A stretch of DNA of 64,000 nucleotides from Pseudomonadota bacterium (GCA_021801255.1 JAJYYH010000025.1:1-64000); one strand, 5' to 3'. Shown: positions 1 to 8,112, counted from the first letter of the stretch. Translations and numbers: made by a program. The notes: generated from the sequence alone by a model not told the origin.

Positions 1-2
1 GC

Positions 3-587
3 AAGAGCACGACGATGAAGGCGCTGGCGGGCATCCTGACGCCGCGGCGGGGCGCGATGACCTTGGCCGGCCAAGCCGTGACCGGGGCGCGTCCCTATCA
101 GCTGGCCCGTCTCGGCCTTGCCTATGTCCCGGAAGATCGGCAGGTTTTCCCCCAGCACAGCGTCGCGGACAACCTGCTCATCGCGCTCAAGCAAGGGCCG
201 CGCGGCGAGGAGGATTGGAACCTGCCGCGCATCTGGAAAACCTTTCCCCTACTCCTGCCACTGCGCCACCGCCCGGCGGGGCGGCTCTCGGGCGGCGAAC
301 AGCAGATGCTCGCCATCGCGCGAGCCTTGATGGGCAACCCGCGCGTGCTGCTGCTCGATGAGCCGAGCGAGGGGCTCGCGCCGCTCGTCGTGGCCAGCAT
401 CGCGACCTTGCTGCGCGACCTCCGTGCCGAAGGCACCACCATCCTCCTTGCCGAGCAGAACATGCATTTCTGTCTCGGCATTGCCAGCGACGTCGTGGTG
501 ATCGACAAGGGCCGGATCGTGCATCGCTGCGATATCGCGGGCCTCCGCGCCAACGACGAAATCCGGCGCCGCTATCTGGCATTTTAG
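3..587 (+). CDS. livF: LivF-type branched-chain amino acid/amide ABC transporter ATPase (5' partial)
   Basis: The gene runs off the left edge: the reading frame is open from base 3, and its first residues (K-S-T-T) are the end of a Walker A loop. It therefore starts about 40 codons upstream of the window, and the internal ATG at 15 is not the start. The 194 visible residues include the ABC signature LSGGEQQMLAIARAL, Walker B with LLLDEPSEGLAP, and the switch histidine region (ILLAEQNMHF, where the usual H is N). The length and the PEDRQVFPQHSVADNL segment fit LivF of the HAAT family. This cytoplasmic ATPase energises uptake of amino acids or carboxylates. The rest of its transporter lies outside the window. 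Confidence 0.9.
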   Translation, partial: KSTTMKALAGILTPRRGAMTLAGQAVTGARPYQLARLGLAYVPEDRQVFPQHSVADNLLIALKQGPRGEEDWNLPRIWKTFPLLLPLRHRPAGRLSGGEQQMLAIARALMGNPRVLLLDEPSEGLAPLVVASIATLLRDLRAEGTTILLAEQNMHFCLGIASDVVVIDKGRIVHRCDIAGLRANDEIRRRYLAF

Positions 588-608
588 CCAAGCTGGCGTG
601 CCGTAGAA

Positions 609-1580
609 TCAGAACGGGAAGCGCACGGAAAAAATCCAGGCATGGGTGTAGGTCGGCGTCAGCGGGTCGTATTCGGCGTGCGGCGAGACGGCGAACTGGT
701 AGCCGAAACCCGCGGTCATCCGGATGCGCTCGTAGAGCTGAAAGCGACCGAACAGAATGCCGGGGAACAAGAACAGCTCGTTCTTGCCACCGCGCTCGCC
801 GCTCAGGAAATCGATGTCGGTGAGGCTGAATTCCGGCCAGAAATACTGCAGAAAATGATACTGGAAGGTGACGTTGGTAGCAACTTCGGCACCGATGGTC
901 GCGAGATGATCGGTCGGGTAGGGCGTGCCAACGGTTGCCTGAACGTCGAAATCACCCCAGCCCACGCCGCCCGCGACGGTGGGCGTGAAGACATAGGCGT
1001 TCTCGGTATAGCGCGGGATGCCGATCGGCGCCTGGCCGGAGAAAAACACCGTCAGGATATAATTGCCGTTCTGTTCATTGGCCGAGAGCAGGCGCTGCTT
1101 GAACAGGAATACCGGCCAGTCGGCGAAACCCGCGGCGTCATGGCGGATATTGCCGGTGGTGACATAAGGGGGGAAACCGAGGATCAGCTCCTCGGTTTCG
1201 GTCGGGATCAGTTCCAACCCCTTGCCGGCATCATAATTGTCGATATTCGCCCCGTTCGGAGCGTGCTCCCAATACTGGTCCCAGCGGACTTCTTCTTCGA
1301 GGCGCGGGGTGATGGTGATGATCGGCGTCATCCAGTGCGGCTGCTCGGCTTGCGCGCGATCGACCCGCTCGAACCAATGGGAAAAATAATCGGACACACT
1401 GTCATAGCCGGGATCATAGGCGAGATTGACAGCCGGCGTCGGGCCGGGCGCGGTTGTCAGATCGCCGCTTTCGGCGAGCAGCGCCGCGATATCCTCGTTT
1501 TCCGCGAAGGCATGACGCGCGGAAAAAATCACGCAAAATGCCAAGCCGGCCCAAAGCGGCCAGCGCCCAGGGCGCAACAT
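609..1580 (-). CDS. Secreted, probable outer-membrane beta-barrel protein of unknown function
   Basis: A protein of 323 residues. I start it at the ATG at 1580 and not at the upstream in-frame 1616, because TAAGGAGG sits nine bases before 1580. The N-terminus is a signal peptide (basic RPGRW, hydrophobic WAGLAFCVIFSA, cleavage after AFA). The mature part has alternating aromatic/polar strands, many glycines, and ends in V-R-F-P-F. A C-terminal aromatic residue is typical of barrel proteins inserted by the BAM machinery. I do not recognise a named family; resemblance to transporter-like or MetA-pathway phenol-degradation barrels is only a guess. The gene converges on livF with 21 bases between them and is divergent from the downstream small operon. 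Confidence 0.6.
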   Translation of the reverse strand: MLRPGRWPLWAGLAFCVIFSARHAFAENEDIAALLAESGDLTTAPGPTPAVNLAYDPGYDSVSDYFSHWFERVDRAQAEQPHWMTPIITITPRLEEEVRWDQYWEHAPNGANIDNYDAGKGLELIPTETEELILGFPPYVTTGNIRHDAAGFADWPVFLFKQRLLSANEQNGNYILTVFFSGQAPIGIPRYTENAYVFTPTVAGGVGWGDFDVQATVGTPYPTDHLATIGAEVATNVTFQYHFLQYFWPEFSLTDIDFLSGERGGKNELFLFPGILFGRFQLYERIRMTAGFGYQFAVSPHAEYDPLTPTYTHAWIFSVRFPF

Positions 1581-1793
1581 TTTTTGATGCCTCCTTACGA
1601 ATGTTTTGCGCGCCATTTCGGGGCGCGCTCACGGTTTCGTTATTTACAGTTGTATATAACGATGCCGCAATCCATAAATCGCGCTTTTATCGTAACGCGA
1701 GTTATTTTTTCTGCGTCCCGGCGCGCCGCCGCGGATTGACAGACAACCCCTCCCGGACCAGCCTTCCCCAACGCTCATCGGGAGGGTGCGATC

Positions 1794-2195
1794 ATGGCGG
1801 AAAGCGAAATGTTCCAGAAAGGTCTCGAAGTGCGGCGCGCCGTGCTCGGCGCCGATTACGTCGATGGCAGCATCGCCAAGGCCGATGATTTCATGATGGC
1901 CTTCCAGCGCATCACCACCGAATGGTGCTGGGGCTATGCCTGGACCCGCCCGGGTCTGGAACGCAAAACCCGCTCCATGCTCAACCTCGCCATGCTCACC
2001 GCGCTTGGCAAAACCCCCGAGATCAAGCTGCATGTCAAAGGCGCGCTCGCCAATGGCGTGAGTGTCGAGGAGATCAAGGAGATCCTGCTGCATGCCACGG
2101 TCTATTGTGGCATCCCGGCCGGGCTCGACGCCTTCAAGGCAGCCCACGAGGTGCTCGTCGCCGAGGGCGCGCTGGCGGCCAAACCCGCCGCATGA
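1794..2195 (+). CDS. Carboxymuconolactone decarboxylase (CMD) family protein
   Basis: A protein of 133 residues, the usual single-domain CMD/PcaC length. It carries the helical core RKTRSMLNLAMLTALGK, then LHVKGALANGVS, then the family signature HATVYCGIPAGLDAF near residues 101-115. True PcaC decarboxylates 4-carboxymuconolactone in the protocatechuate branch of the beta-ketoadipate pathway. No other pca gene is present here, so the substrate is unknown. The start is supported by GGGAGG eight bases upstream. Its stop codon overlaps the ATG of the next gene (ATGA), so it heads a three-gene operon with a hydroxyacid dehydrogenase and a metallohydrolase. Confidence 0.85.
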   Translation: MAESEMFQKGLEVRRAVLGADYVDGSIAKADDFMMAFQRITTEWCWGYAWTRPGLERKTRSMLNLAMLTALGKTPEIKLHVKGALANGVSVEEIKEILLHATVYCGIPAGLDAFKAAHEVLVAEGALAAKPAA

Positions 2196-3097
2196 GCGTA
2201 CCTCTCAAGCGCATCGGCTTCATCGGCATCGGCAATATGGGCTGGCCAATGGCGGCAAATTTGCTCAGAGCCGGCTTCGAGGTTCGGGTTTGTGATGCCG
2301 CCCCCGACCGCGCTGCGCGTTTCGCCCGCGAGATTGGCGGGCGCGCGGCAAGCGATGCCGCCCAGGCGGGGCGGGGCGCGGATGCCATTGTCACCATCCT
2401 GCCGACCAGCCGCCAGGTTGCCGAGGTTCTCGCCGAGATTAAGCCGATGCTCGGCGCGGGGGCGCTGGTGATCGAAATGTCCTCGGGCGTGCCACGGGTG
2501 ACGCAAAACCTCGCGGCCGAACTCGCGGCCCAAGGGGTCGGGCTGATCGATGCCCCGGTCTCGGGCGGCGTGCCGCGCGCGCGGAGCGGCGAACTCTCGA
2601 TCCTGGTCGGTGGTGCGCCAGGGGAGATCGAGCGCGCCCGTCCGGTGCTGCAAGCGATGGGCACCACCCTCCATCACTGCGGCGGCATCGGCGCCGGCCA
2701 GGCGATGAAGGCGCTCAACAACCTGGTCTCCGCCGGCGGCTTCCTGATCGGCATCGAGGCGCTGTTGATCGGGCGAAAATTCGGCCTCGATCCCGCCATG
2801 ATGATCGATGTGCTCAACGCCTCGACGGGGATGAACAATTCCACCCAGAAGAAATTCAAGCAATTCGTGCTGTCGCGCCGCTTCGATGCCGGCTTCGGGC
2901 TCGATCTCATGGTCAAGGATCTCTCAATCGCGCTCGAGATCGGGCGGGAGGCCGGGGCATCGGCGCCCTTCGCCGCGCTTTGCCGCGAGTTATGGAGCAG
3001 TGCCGCGACGCTGCTCGGCCCCGGTCAGGACCATACCGCGCTCGCCCGCTTCAGCGAACAACTCGCCGGCACAACGCTGGGGACGGAGACAGAGTAA
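2192..3097 (+). CDS. 3-hydroxyisobutyrate dehydrogenase-like NAD(P)-dependent oxidoreductase
   Basis: A protein of 301 residues of the beta-hydroxyacid dehydrogenase family. The Rossmann motif GFIGIGNMGWPMAANLL lies at residues 7-23, the substrate-binding DAPVSGGVPRARSG near 123-136, and the catalytic-lysine helix GAGQAMKALNN near 168-178. The ATG at 2192 overlaps the previous stop by four bases, which fixes the start and implies translational coupling. Family members oxidise 3-hydroxyisobutyrate, tartronate semialdehyde or 2-(hydroxymethyl)glutarate, and the sequence alone does not decide among these. The neighbouring CMD-like and MBL-fold genes suggest a short carboxylate catabolic route. 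Confidence 0.85.
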   Translation: MSVPLKRIGFIGIGNMGWPMAANLLRAGFEVRVCDAAPDRAARFAREIGGRAASDAAQAGRGADAIVTILPTSRQVAEVLAEIKPMLGAGALVIEMSSGVPRVTQNLAAELAAQGVGLIDAPVSGGVPRARSGELSILVGGAPGEIERARPVLQAMGTTLHHCGGIGAGQAMKALNNLVSAGGFLIGIEALLIGRKFGLDPAMMIDVLNASTGMNNSTQKKFKQFVLSRRFDAGFGLDLMVKDLSIALEIGREAGASAPFAALCRELWSSAATLLGPGQDHTALARFSEQLAGTTLGTETE

Positions 3098-3098
3098 A

Positions 3099-3893
3099 AT
3101 GTGGGAAATTTTCGCGCTCCGCTATGCGACCCAGGAGCAGCGCGCGGCGCGCGATAATTTCCTCCGTCCCCCCGATCCGCACGACGCGCCCATGCCGATG
3201 GATTATTTTGTCTGGGTATTGCGCGACAAGCAGCGCGCGATCGTCGTCGATACCGGCTTCACTCCCGAGATGTGCGCAGCACGCGGGCGCACCATGATCC
3301 GCCCGCTGCCCGAGGCGCTCGCCGCTCTCGGCGTCGATCCGGCGCGGGTGGAAGATGTCGTGATCACCCATCTGCACTACGATCACGCCGGCAATCTCGG
3401 CCTTTTCCCGAAAGCGCGGTTTCACCTCCAGGAACGCGAAATGGCGTTCGCGACCGGCGCCAATATGTGTTTCGCCTGTCTGCGCTACGCCTTCGAGGTC
3501 GAGGATGTCGTTGCCATGGTGCGCGCGGTCCATGCCGACCGCGTGGTGTTCCACGACGGCATGGGCGAGGTGGCGCCGGGCGTGAGCCTGCATCGGGTCG
3601 GCGGCCATACCGCGGGCTTGCAGATGGTCCGCGCCGAGACCGCGCGCGGACCGGTGGTGCTGGCGAGCGATGCGGCACACTACTATGCCAATTTCGCGCA
3701 GGAAAACCCCTTCCCGATCGTCTTCGACATGGGTGAAATGGCGCGTGCCTGGCGCACCGCGCGACGCCTGGCCGGAGGCGATGCGGCGCGCGTCGTGCCC
3801 GGCCACGATCCCCTCGTGCGGAAACGCTATCCAGCGCTGCCCGAAAGCGGCGGCGAGACCGTGGCCCTGCACCACGCGCCTCGGCCGGACTGA
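3099..3893 (+). CDS. MBL-fold metallohydrolase, N-acyl-homoserine lactonase-like family
   Basis: A protein of 264 residues. It has the metallo-beta-lactamase zinc motif H-x-H-x-D-H as VITHLHYDHAGNLGLF near residues 87-102, the later metal histidine in VGGHTAGLQ, the bridging aspartate in LASDAAHYY and the last histidine in VPGHDPL. The overall layout resembles the AttM/AiiA-like lactonase group. The ATG at 3099 lies one base after the preceding stop (TAAAATG). A lactone-ring opener would fit next to a carboxymuconolactone-decarboxylase-like protein, but quorum quenching cannot be claimed from the sequence. Third and last gene of the small operon. Confidence 0.8.
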   Translation: MWEIFALRYATQEQRAARDNFLRPPDPHDAPMPMDYFVWVLRDKQRAIVVDTGFTPEMCAARGRTMIRPLPEALAALGVDPARVEDVVITHLHYDHAGNLGLFPKARFHLQEREMAFATGANMCFACLRYAFEVEDVVAMVRAVHADRVVFHDGMGEVAPGVSLHRVGGHTAGLQMVRAETARGPVVLASDAAHYYANFAQENPFPIVFDMGEMARAWRTARRLAGGDAARVVPGHDPLVRKRYPALPESGGETVALHHAPRPD

Positions 3894-4008
3894 TCGTCTG
3901 GCGCAGCCAGAGGCGCGGCAGACGCCGCTGTCCTCGCCGTTCGATTATCGTTTCCCCTTCCGCACTTACGCGACCGGCGGCGCCTGACCGCAAGGCAACA
4001 GGGAAGAT

Positions 4009-4035
4009 TTGTTCTTTTTTGCAAAAAAAGAACCA
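4009..4035. terminator. Bidirectional intrinsic terminator between convergent genes
   Basis: GTTCTTTTTT (4011-4020) pairs with AAAAAAGAAC (4024-4033) around a very short loop. The sequence offers a U-rich tract on either strand and lies between the convergent ends of the MBL-fold gene (3893) and the ClC gene (4051). Confidence 0.7.
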
Positions 4036-4050
4036 AAAAACTTTTGCCTC

Positions 4051-5397
4051 TCAGGTGGGGCGTCGGGCCAGCGCGGTGAGAAAGCGCTCGGCGAGCGCGC
4101 CATAGAGCGGGCGGCGGCAGACGCTGCGCGAGACCGCGAAGGCGAGCATCGCGGTGGCCAAGAGCGGCACCGTCATCGTCTGGTTATCGGTCATTTCCAT
4201 GACGATCACGGCGGCGGTGATCGGCGCTTGCACGACGCCGGCGAAGTACCCGACCATGCCGAGCAGCACCATCGCCGCCGCCGGCGCGCCGGGCACGAGC
4301 GGGGCCAAAAGCTTGCCGATCCCGGCGCCGACCGCGAGCGAGGGCGCGAAAATCCCGCCGGGAATGCCGCTCAGATAGGAAACCACCGTTGCCGCGAGTT
4401 TCAGAAACGGGAACGCCCACGGCACATGCGCCGAGCCCTCGACGAGATGGCGGGCCTGGGTATAGCCGGTGCCGAAGGTGGTGCCGTCCGAGAGCCAGCC
4501 GATGCCGGCGAGCAGAAAGCCGCAGAGGGCGGCGAAGGCGAACGGGTGGTCGATCACCAGCCGGCCGGCGAGACCGGGCAAGCCGCGGCTCGCGCGCACC
4601 AGGATCGCGCTGAAGACGCCGCCGGCGAGCCCGCCGGCGAGGCTGCACACCAGCACCGCGAGCCAGGCCGGGCCGAACGCGAGGGCGACCGAGGTCACGC
4701 CGAAATAGGTGTAATTGCCGACCAGCGCCAGCGTCGTGATGCCGCCGAGAATCACCGCCGTGAGCGTCGTGCCGCTGGCGCGGGCCTCGAAGGAGCGGCT
4801 CAGCTCCTCGATCGCAAACACGATGCCGGCGAGCGGCGTGTTGAACGCGGCGGCCACCCCGGCGGCGCCGCCGGCGAGCACCAAAGCGCGGCGGAGATGC
4901 GGGCGCGGGCGGCGATCGAGCTGGCTCAGCGTGTCCATGATCGAGGCGCCGACCTGAACACAAGGCCCCTCGCGCCCGATCGAGGCGCCGGCGGCCAGGC
5001 CGAGCAGGGTCAGCAGCACCTTGCCCACCGCGATCCGCGCCGAGAGCATCGCCGAAATCGCGCGCGGGTCGTTGATGCGCAGGGCCGCGATCACCTGGGG
5101 AATGCCGCTTCCTTGGGCGCCAGGGAAAAACCGCCTTGTGAGCCAGACCGAGAGCAGGAGGCCGAGCGGTGAGAGCAGAAACGGCGCATAGGCGCCCCAT
5201 CGCGCCAGGATCGCCTGAAAGACCACCTGCGCCGCATCTGACGCTTGCGAGAAGGCGACGATGATCAGCGCGACGACGATCGCGCCAACCCAGAATTGCG
5301 CTTGCCGGAGCCAGAGTCTGGGCGCAAGCCGGGTGCGGCGAAGGCGGCGCCCGGCCGGGCGGATGATCTCGGAAGCGGCATCGTCTGCTGGGCCCAT
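4051..5397 (-). CDS. clcA: ClC-family chloride channel / H+-Cl- antiporter
   Basis: A protein of 448 residues, about ten hydrophobic helices. The ClC selectivity motifs are present: GSGIPQ, GREGPCVQVGA with the gating glutamate, and GIPGGIFAPSLAVGAGIG. The family exchanges Cl- for H+ across the inner membrane, often in acid resistance. No CBS domains follow, so it is the short bacterial type. The start at 5397 overlaps the 3' end of the upstream glycosyltransferase gene by 133 bases. No in-frame ATG lies closer to the first helix, and the basic leader before helix 1 looks genuine. Confidence 0.9.
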   Translation of the reverse strand: MGPADDAASEIIRPAGRRLRRTRLAPRLWLRQAQFWVGAIVVALIIVAFSQASDAAQVVFQAILARWGAYAPFLLSPLGLLLSVWLTRRFFPGAQGSGIPQVIAALRINDPRAISAMLSARIAVGKVLLTLLGLAAGASIGREGPCVQVGASIMDTLSQLDRRPRPHLRRALVLAGGAAGVAAAFNTPLAGIVFAIEELSRSFEARASGTTLTAVILGGITTLALVGNYTYFGVTSVALAFGPAWLAVLVCSLAGGLAGGVFSAILVRASRGLPGLAGRLVIDHPFAFAALCGFLLAGIGWLSDGTTFGTGYTQARHLVEGSAHVPWAFPFLKLAATVVSYLSGIPGGIFAPSLAVGAGIGKLLAPLVPGAPAAAMVLLGMVGYFAGVVQAPITAAVIVMEMTDNQTMTVPLLATAMLAFAVSRSVCRRPLYGALAERFLTALARRPT

Positions 5398-5948
5398 AAA
5401 TCCTCGATCGTGTCGATATCGCGGCGGCAGGGAAGGAAGGCGACGCGCCGGGCGGTGAAGTTGATCAAGGTATCGGCGAGCGCATCCGCGGTCGACCAGC
5501 GCACACGAGAAAACGCCCGCGCCGGGCGGCGCGGGCCGAGCCCGACCAGCCAGTAGCCGCCATCCAGCGCCGGGCCGAATACCGCATCCGCGCGGCCAAG
5601 CAGACGCCGCGCGGCGAGGATGTCGCCACTGCCGATCCCGGGGATATCACAGCCGACGATATAGACCCGCCGGCGGCGAAACCGCGCCAGCGCGCGCGCC
5701 ATCCGCGCCCCGAGATCGCCCGCGCCTTGGCCGATCCGCGGCAGACCGAGCCCCGGAAGCCGCGCGCGATCCGGGGTGATCACGGCGAAGGGCAGCAGGC
5801 GCCGGTCGGCGCGCAGCCGGCGGGCGAGCGAAAATAGCATGGCGCGATGAAAGCGGAGCGCGCCGCGTGCCCCGATCCCGGCCGCGAGCCGCCGCTTGAC
5901 CGTCCCGAGCCGCGGCGCGCGGGCAAAAATCAGTACCACCTCCCTCAC
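5265..5948 (-). CDS. TIGR04282-type (DUF2064) glycosyltransferase
   Basis: A protein of 227 residues with the DUF2064 nucleotidyl/glycosyltransferase-A fold. It opens with VVLIFARAPRLGTVKRRLA, then VYIVGCDIPGIG (metal/nucleotide-binding DxP) and FGPALDGGYWLVGL. I start it at GTG 5948, because that codon forms a GTGA overlap with the stop of the preceding gene. An ATG at 6005 would overlap that gene by 61 bases. The family is named for arsenosugar biosynthesis loci, but no ArsS radical SAM gene is adjacent. The C-terminus continues about 45 residues past the conserved DIDTIEDL end and runs into clcA. Confidence 0.8.
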   Translation of the reverse strand: MREVVLIFARAPRLGTVKRRLAAGIGARGALRFHRAMLFSLARRLRADRRLLPFAVITPDRARLPGLGLPRIGQGAGDLGARMARALARFRRRRVYIVGCDIPGIGSGDILAARRLLGRADAVFGPALDGGYWLVGLGPRRPARAFSRVRWSTADALADTLINFTARRVAFLPCRRDIDTIEDLWAQQTMPLPRSSARPGAAFAAPGLRPDSGSGKRNSGLARSSSR

Positions 5949-6634
5949 CCGTAAAGCCGCGCAATCAGCCACGGCGGCAGGCCCAGATGATAGAGGCCGA
6001 GACATAAAAGATTGCGCGCGCTCCGCCGCAGCCAGCCGTCGCGGCGCCAGCGTACTGCCGAGGTGATCGCGCGGGTCTCGAAGGCGACCAGGCGCGCCCG
6101 CCCGATGCGGCGGCTCAACGCGACATCCTCCATCAAGGGCAGAAGCGGCACGCCCCCGCGTTCGGCAAGAAATTCAGCCGCGACGAGCAGGCCCTGATCG
6201 CCATAAGGGAGACCGAGCACGCGGGCCCGCCAGGCGACGAGACCGGCCAGCCAGCGCGCCGCCCGCGCCTCGGAATCGAGGGTGAAGCGGAAATAGCCGG
6301 CGCGGGCATGCGCCTCGGGAGCGGTCATGAAGCGCGCGACCTCCTCGGACCAGCCGGGGGCGAGCGTGGTATCGGCATGGAGCAGCAGCAGGAATTCCGC
6401 GCGCGCGGCGCCCACGCCCGCGGCGAGCTGGCGCCCGCGCCCGCGCCCGGCGAGCCACACCCGCGCGCCTCCCGCCTCGGCAAGCGCCCGCGTAGCATCG
6501 CCACTCGCGCCATCGACGAGGATGATCGCGGCCCCGTTGGCCTCGGCTCTGAGCGCAGCCAGCGTCGCCGGCAGGTATGCCGCGGCATCGAGCGCTGGAA
6601 TGATGATGGCGAGAGAGCATGGCAGAGCGGACAA
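5945..6634 (-). CDS. TIGR04283-type family 2 glycosyltransferase
   Basis: A protein of 229 residues. It has the GT2 opening SLAIIIPALDAAAYLPATL, the sugar-nucleotide aspartate in IILVDGASGDAT and LLLLHADTTLAPGW with the DxD-like metal site. The C-terminal LLCLGLYHLGLPPWLIARLYG is typical of this family. The start codon is a TTG at 6634 with GAGGAGG seven bases upstream; no ATG lies near the conserved start. It is translationally coupled to the TIGR04282 gene, its usual partner. The pair is annotated with arsenosugar synthesis elsewhere, and the real substrate here is unknown. Confidence 0.82.
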   Translation of the reverse strand: MSALPCSLAIIIPALDAAAYLPATLAALRAEANGAAIILVDGASGDATRALAEAGGARVWLAGRGRGRQLAAGVGAARAEFLLLLHADTTLAPGWSEEVARFMTAPEAHARAGYFRFTLDSEARAARWLAGLVAWRARVLGLPYGDQGLLVAAEFLAERGGVPLLPLMEDVALSRRIGRARLVAFETRAITSAVRWRRDGWLRRSARNLLCLGLYHLGLPPWLIARLYG

Positions 6635-6682
6635 AGCAGACCTCCTCGAGGTTCAAGCGGGGCGCGTTCCCTAAACGTTAAT

Positions 6683-6703
6683 GTTCGAAATTTGTTCTTG
6701 ACA
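6683..6703 (+). promoter_or_regulatory. LexA (SOS) box GTTC-N7-GTTC abutting a TTGACA -35 element
   Basis: GTTC at 6683-6686 and GTTC at 6694-6697 are separated by exactly seven bases (GAAATTT). This is the direct-repeat SOS box known for alphaproteobacterial LexA. TTGACA follows at once (6698-6703), so bound LexA would cover the promoter of the radical SAM gene starting at 6754. The -10 is unclear: TATAAA at 6726-6731 is 22 bases away, longer than optimal. Confidence 0.7.
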
Positions 6704-6753
6704 AAAATGGTTAATATCCACAGGGTATAAAGGGAACTAATAAGGAACGTTGT

Positions 6754-7917
6754 GTGCACGTGATGGATACTCTTCGCAAGCCACGGGTGACCTCCGTGCC
6801 GGGGTCTCCCGCTGGACTCCCTCCCACGGCACTCCCGGGGCCGGCGCCGCGCGGGCGTGGGGCGACGCATAATCCGAAAATCCGCTTCGAGACGCGGCAC
6901 GCCGATCCCTTCGATGACGGCTGGGACACGCTCGCGGCCGCGGCGGAAAACCCGCCCCCGCTCGCCACCGAGCTGATCCGCGACGCCAGCCGCTCGGCGA
7001 TCAGTTGGAACGACAGCCCCGATCTCGGCTTCGATCGCGCGGTCAACCCCTATCGCGGCTGCGAGCACGGCTGCGTCTATTGCTATGCCCGTCCGAGCCA
7101 TGCCTATCTCGGGTATTCCCCGGGGCTCGATTTCGAGAGCAAACTGGTCTTCAAGCCCGACATCGTCGCTCTCCTGGAGCGTGAATTGCGCAAGCCGGGC
7201 TATGTCGCCCGCCCGATCACGCTCGGCTCCAACACCGATCCCTACCAGCCGATCGAGCGCCAGCTCAAGCTCACCAGCGGCATTCTCGAATTGCTGGAGA
7301 GGCTTGCCCATCCCGTCGCCATCGTGACCAAATCGGCCGGCGTGCTGCGCGATCTCGACCGGTTGCGCGCGATGGCGGCGCGCGGGCTGGTGCGGGTGCA
7401 TCTCTCGCTCACCACGCTCGATCCCCGGCTCGCGCGCGTCATGGAGCCGCGTGCGGCAAGCCCGGCGCGGCGGCTGGCGGCGATCGCTGAATTGTCGCGC
7501 GCCGGCATCCCGACAGGCGTGCTCGCCGCCCCGATGATCCCCGGTCTCAACGATGCCGAACTCGAACGCATTCTGGCAACCGCCGCCGCCGCCGGCGCGC
7601 GGCACGCCGGCTATGTGCTGCTCCGCCTGCCGCATGAACTGCGCGCGTTGTTCGAGGCCTGGCTGGCCACGCACTTCCCCGACCGGGCCCGCCACGTGCT
7701 CAGCCTCATTCGCGAAACCCGCGCCGGGGCGCTGAACGATGCCGAATTCCACCGCCGCTTCAGTGGCAGCGGCCCCTACGCCAGCCTGCTCGCGCAACGC
7801 TTCACCCGGGCCCTCCATAAACACGGCTTCACCACCGCCCGCGCCAGCCTCAATTGCACCCTCTTCTCGCCACCTCCAAACGCCCACCAAGCACGCCAGC
7901 TCGCGCTCGATTTTTAA
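6754..7917 (+). CDS. PA0069/Rv2578c-family radical SAM protein (SplB-like)
   Basis: A protein of 387 residues. The radical SAM cluster motif is C103-x3-C107-x2-C110 (NPYRGCEHGCVYCYARPSHAY), which binds the [4Fe-4S] cluster and SAM. It is followed by the family stretch GSNTDPYQPIERQLKLT and LSLTTLDPRLARVMEPRAAS. It resembles spore photoproduct lyase-like proteins and the PA0069 family, whose reaction is not established. The start is GTG at 6754, seven bases after AAGGAA; ATG 6763 is the alternative. A LexA box about 60 bases upstream points to DNA-damage induction. As I recall, PA0069 is in the Pseudomonas LexA regulon, which would agree. Confidence 0.88.
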   Translation: MHVMDTLRKPRVTSVPGSPAGLPPTALPGPAPRGRGATHNPKIRFETRHADPFDDGWDTLAAAAENPPPLATELIRDASRSAISWNDSPDLGFDRAVNPYRGCEHGCVYCYARPSHAYLGYSPGLDFESKLVFKPDIVALLERELRKPGYVARPITLGSNTDPYQPIERQLKLTSGILELLERLAHPVAIVTKSAGVLRDLDRLRAMAARGLVRVHLSLTTLDPRLARVMEPRAASPARRLAAIAELSRAGIPTGVLAAPMIPGLNDAELERILATAAAAGARHAGYVLLRLPHELRALFEAWLATHFPDRARHVLSLIRETRAGALNDAEFHRRFSGSGPYASLLAQRFTRALHKHGFTTARASLNCTLFSPPPNAHQARQLALDF

Positions 7918-8112
7918 GGGAAGGCCAGGGGCGCCGCCCCTGGACCCCGCCAGGGACAGAAGTCCCTGGACCCTATTTCTGAAGGCTTGCCGGGAAGGGG
8001 CGCTGACGTGCGCTGGCCACCGTCTGTGTCGCGCCCTTCCCGGCAAGCCTCCGGGATGGGGGTCTGGGGCCACTGGCCCCAGCGGGTCGAGGGCGGAGCC
8101 CTCGCCTTCCCT
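7916..8112. repeat. Two inverted copies of a GC-rich hairpin element between convergent genes
   Basis: This 195-base gap holds perfect hairpins CCAGGGGC/GCCCCTGG (7925-7943), CCAGGGAC/GTCCCTGG (7950-7969), CTGGGGCC/GGCCCCAG (8064-8082) and CGAGGGC/GCCCTCG (8088-8104). A longer inverted repeat has its left arm (AGGCTTGCCGGGAAGGG) near 7983-8000 and its right arm near 8033-8050. Left and right halves are roughly reverse complements over about 85 bases each, as if one element were duplicated head to head. It probably terminates transcription from both sides. Confidence 0.75.

Noticed and set aside
642-1739. A 365-codon plus-strand frame over the barrel protein gene
   Set aside because: The minus-strand frame has a strong ribosome-binding site, a signal peptide and beta-barrel composition. 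The plus-strand frame has none.
1736-1741. TTGACA as a promoter of the CMD operon
   Set aside because: No acceptable -10 lies at 15-19 bases; the following sequence is C-rich.
5265-6634. Arsenosugar biosynthesis locus
   Set aside because: Only the TIGR04282/TIGR04283 pair is present. The nearby radical SAM protein is of the PA0069 type, not ArsS, and no ars gene is seen.
6714-6722. ATATCCACA, one mismatch from a DnaA box
   Set aside because: A single near-match without clustering or an origin context is not evidence for an origin.
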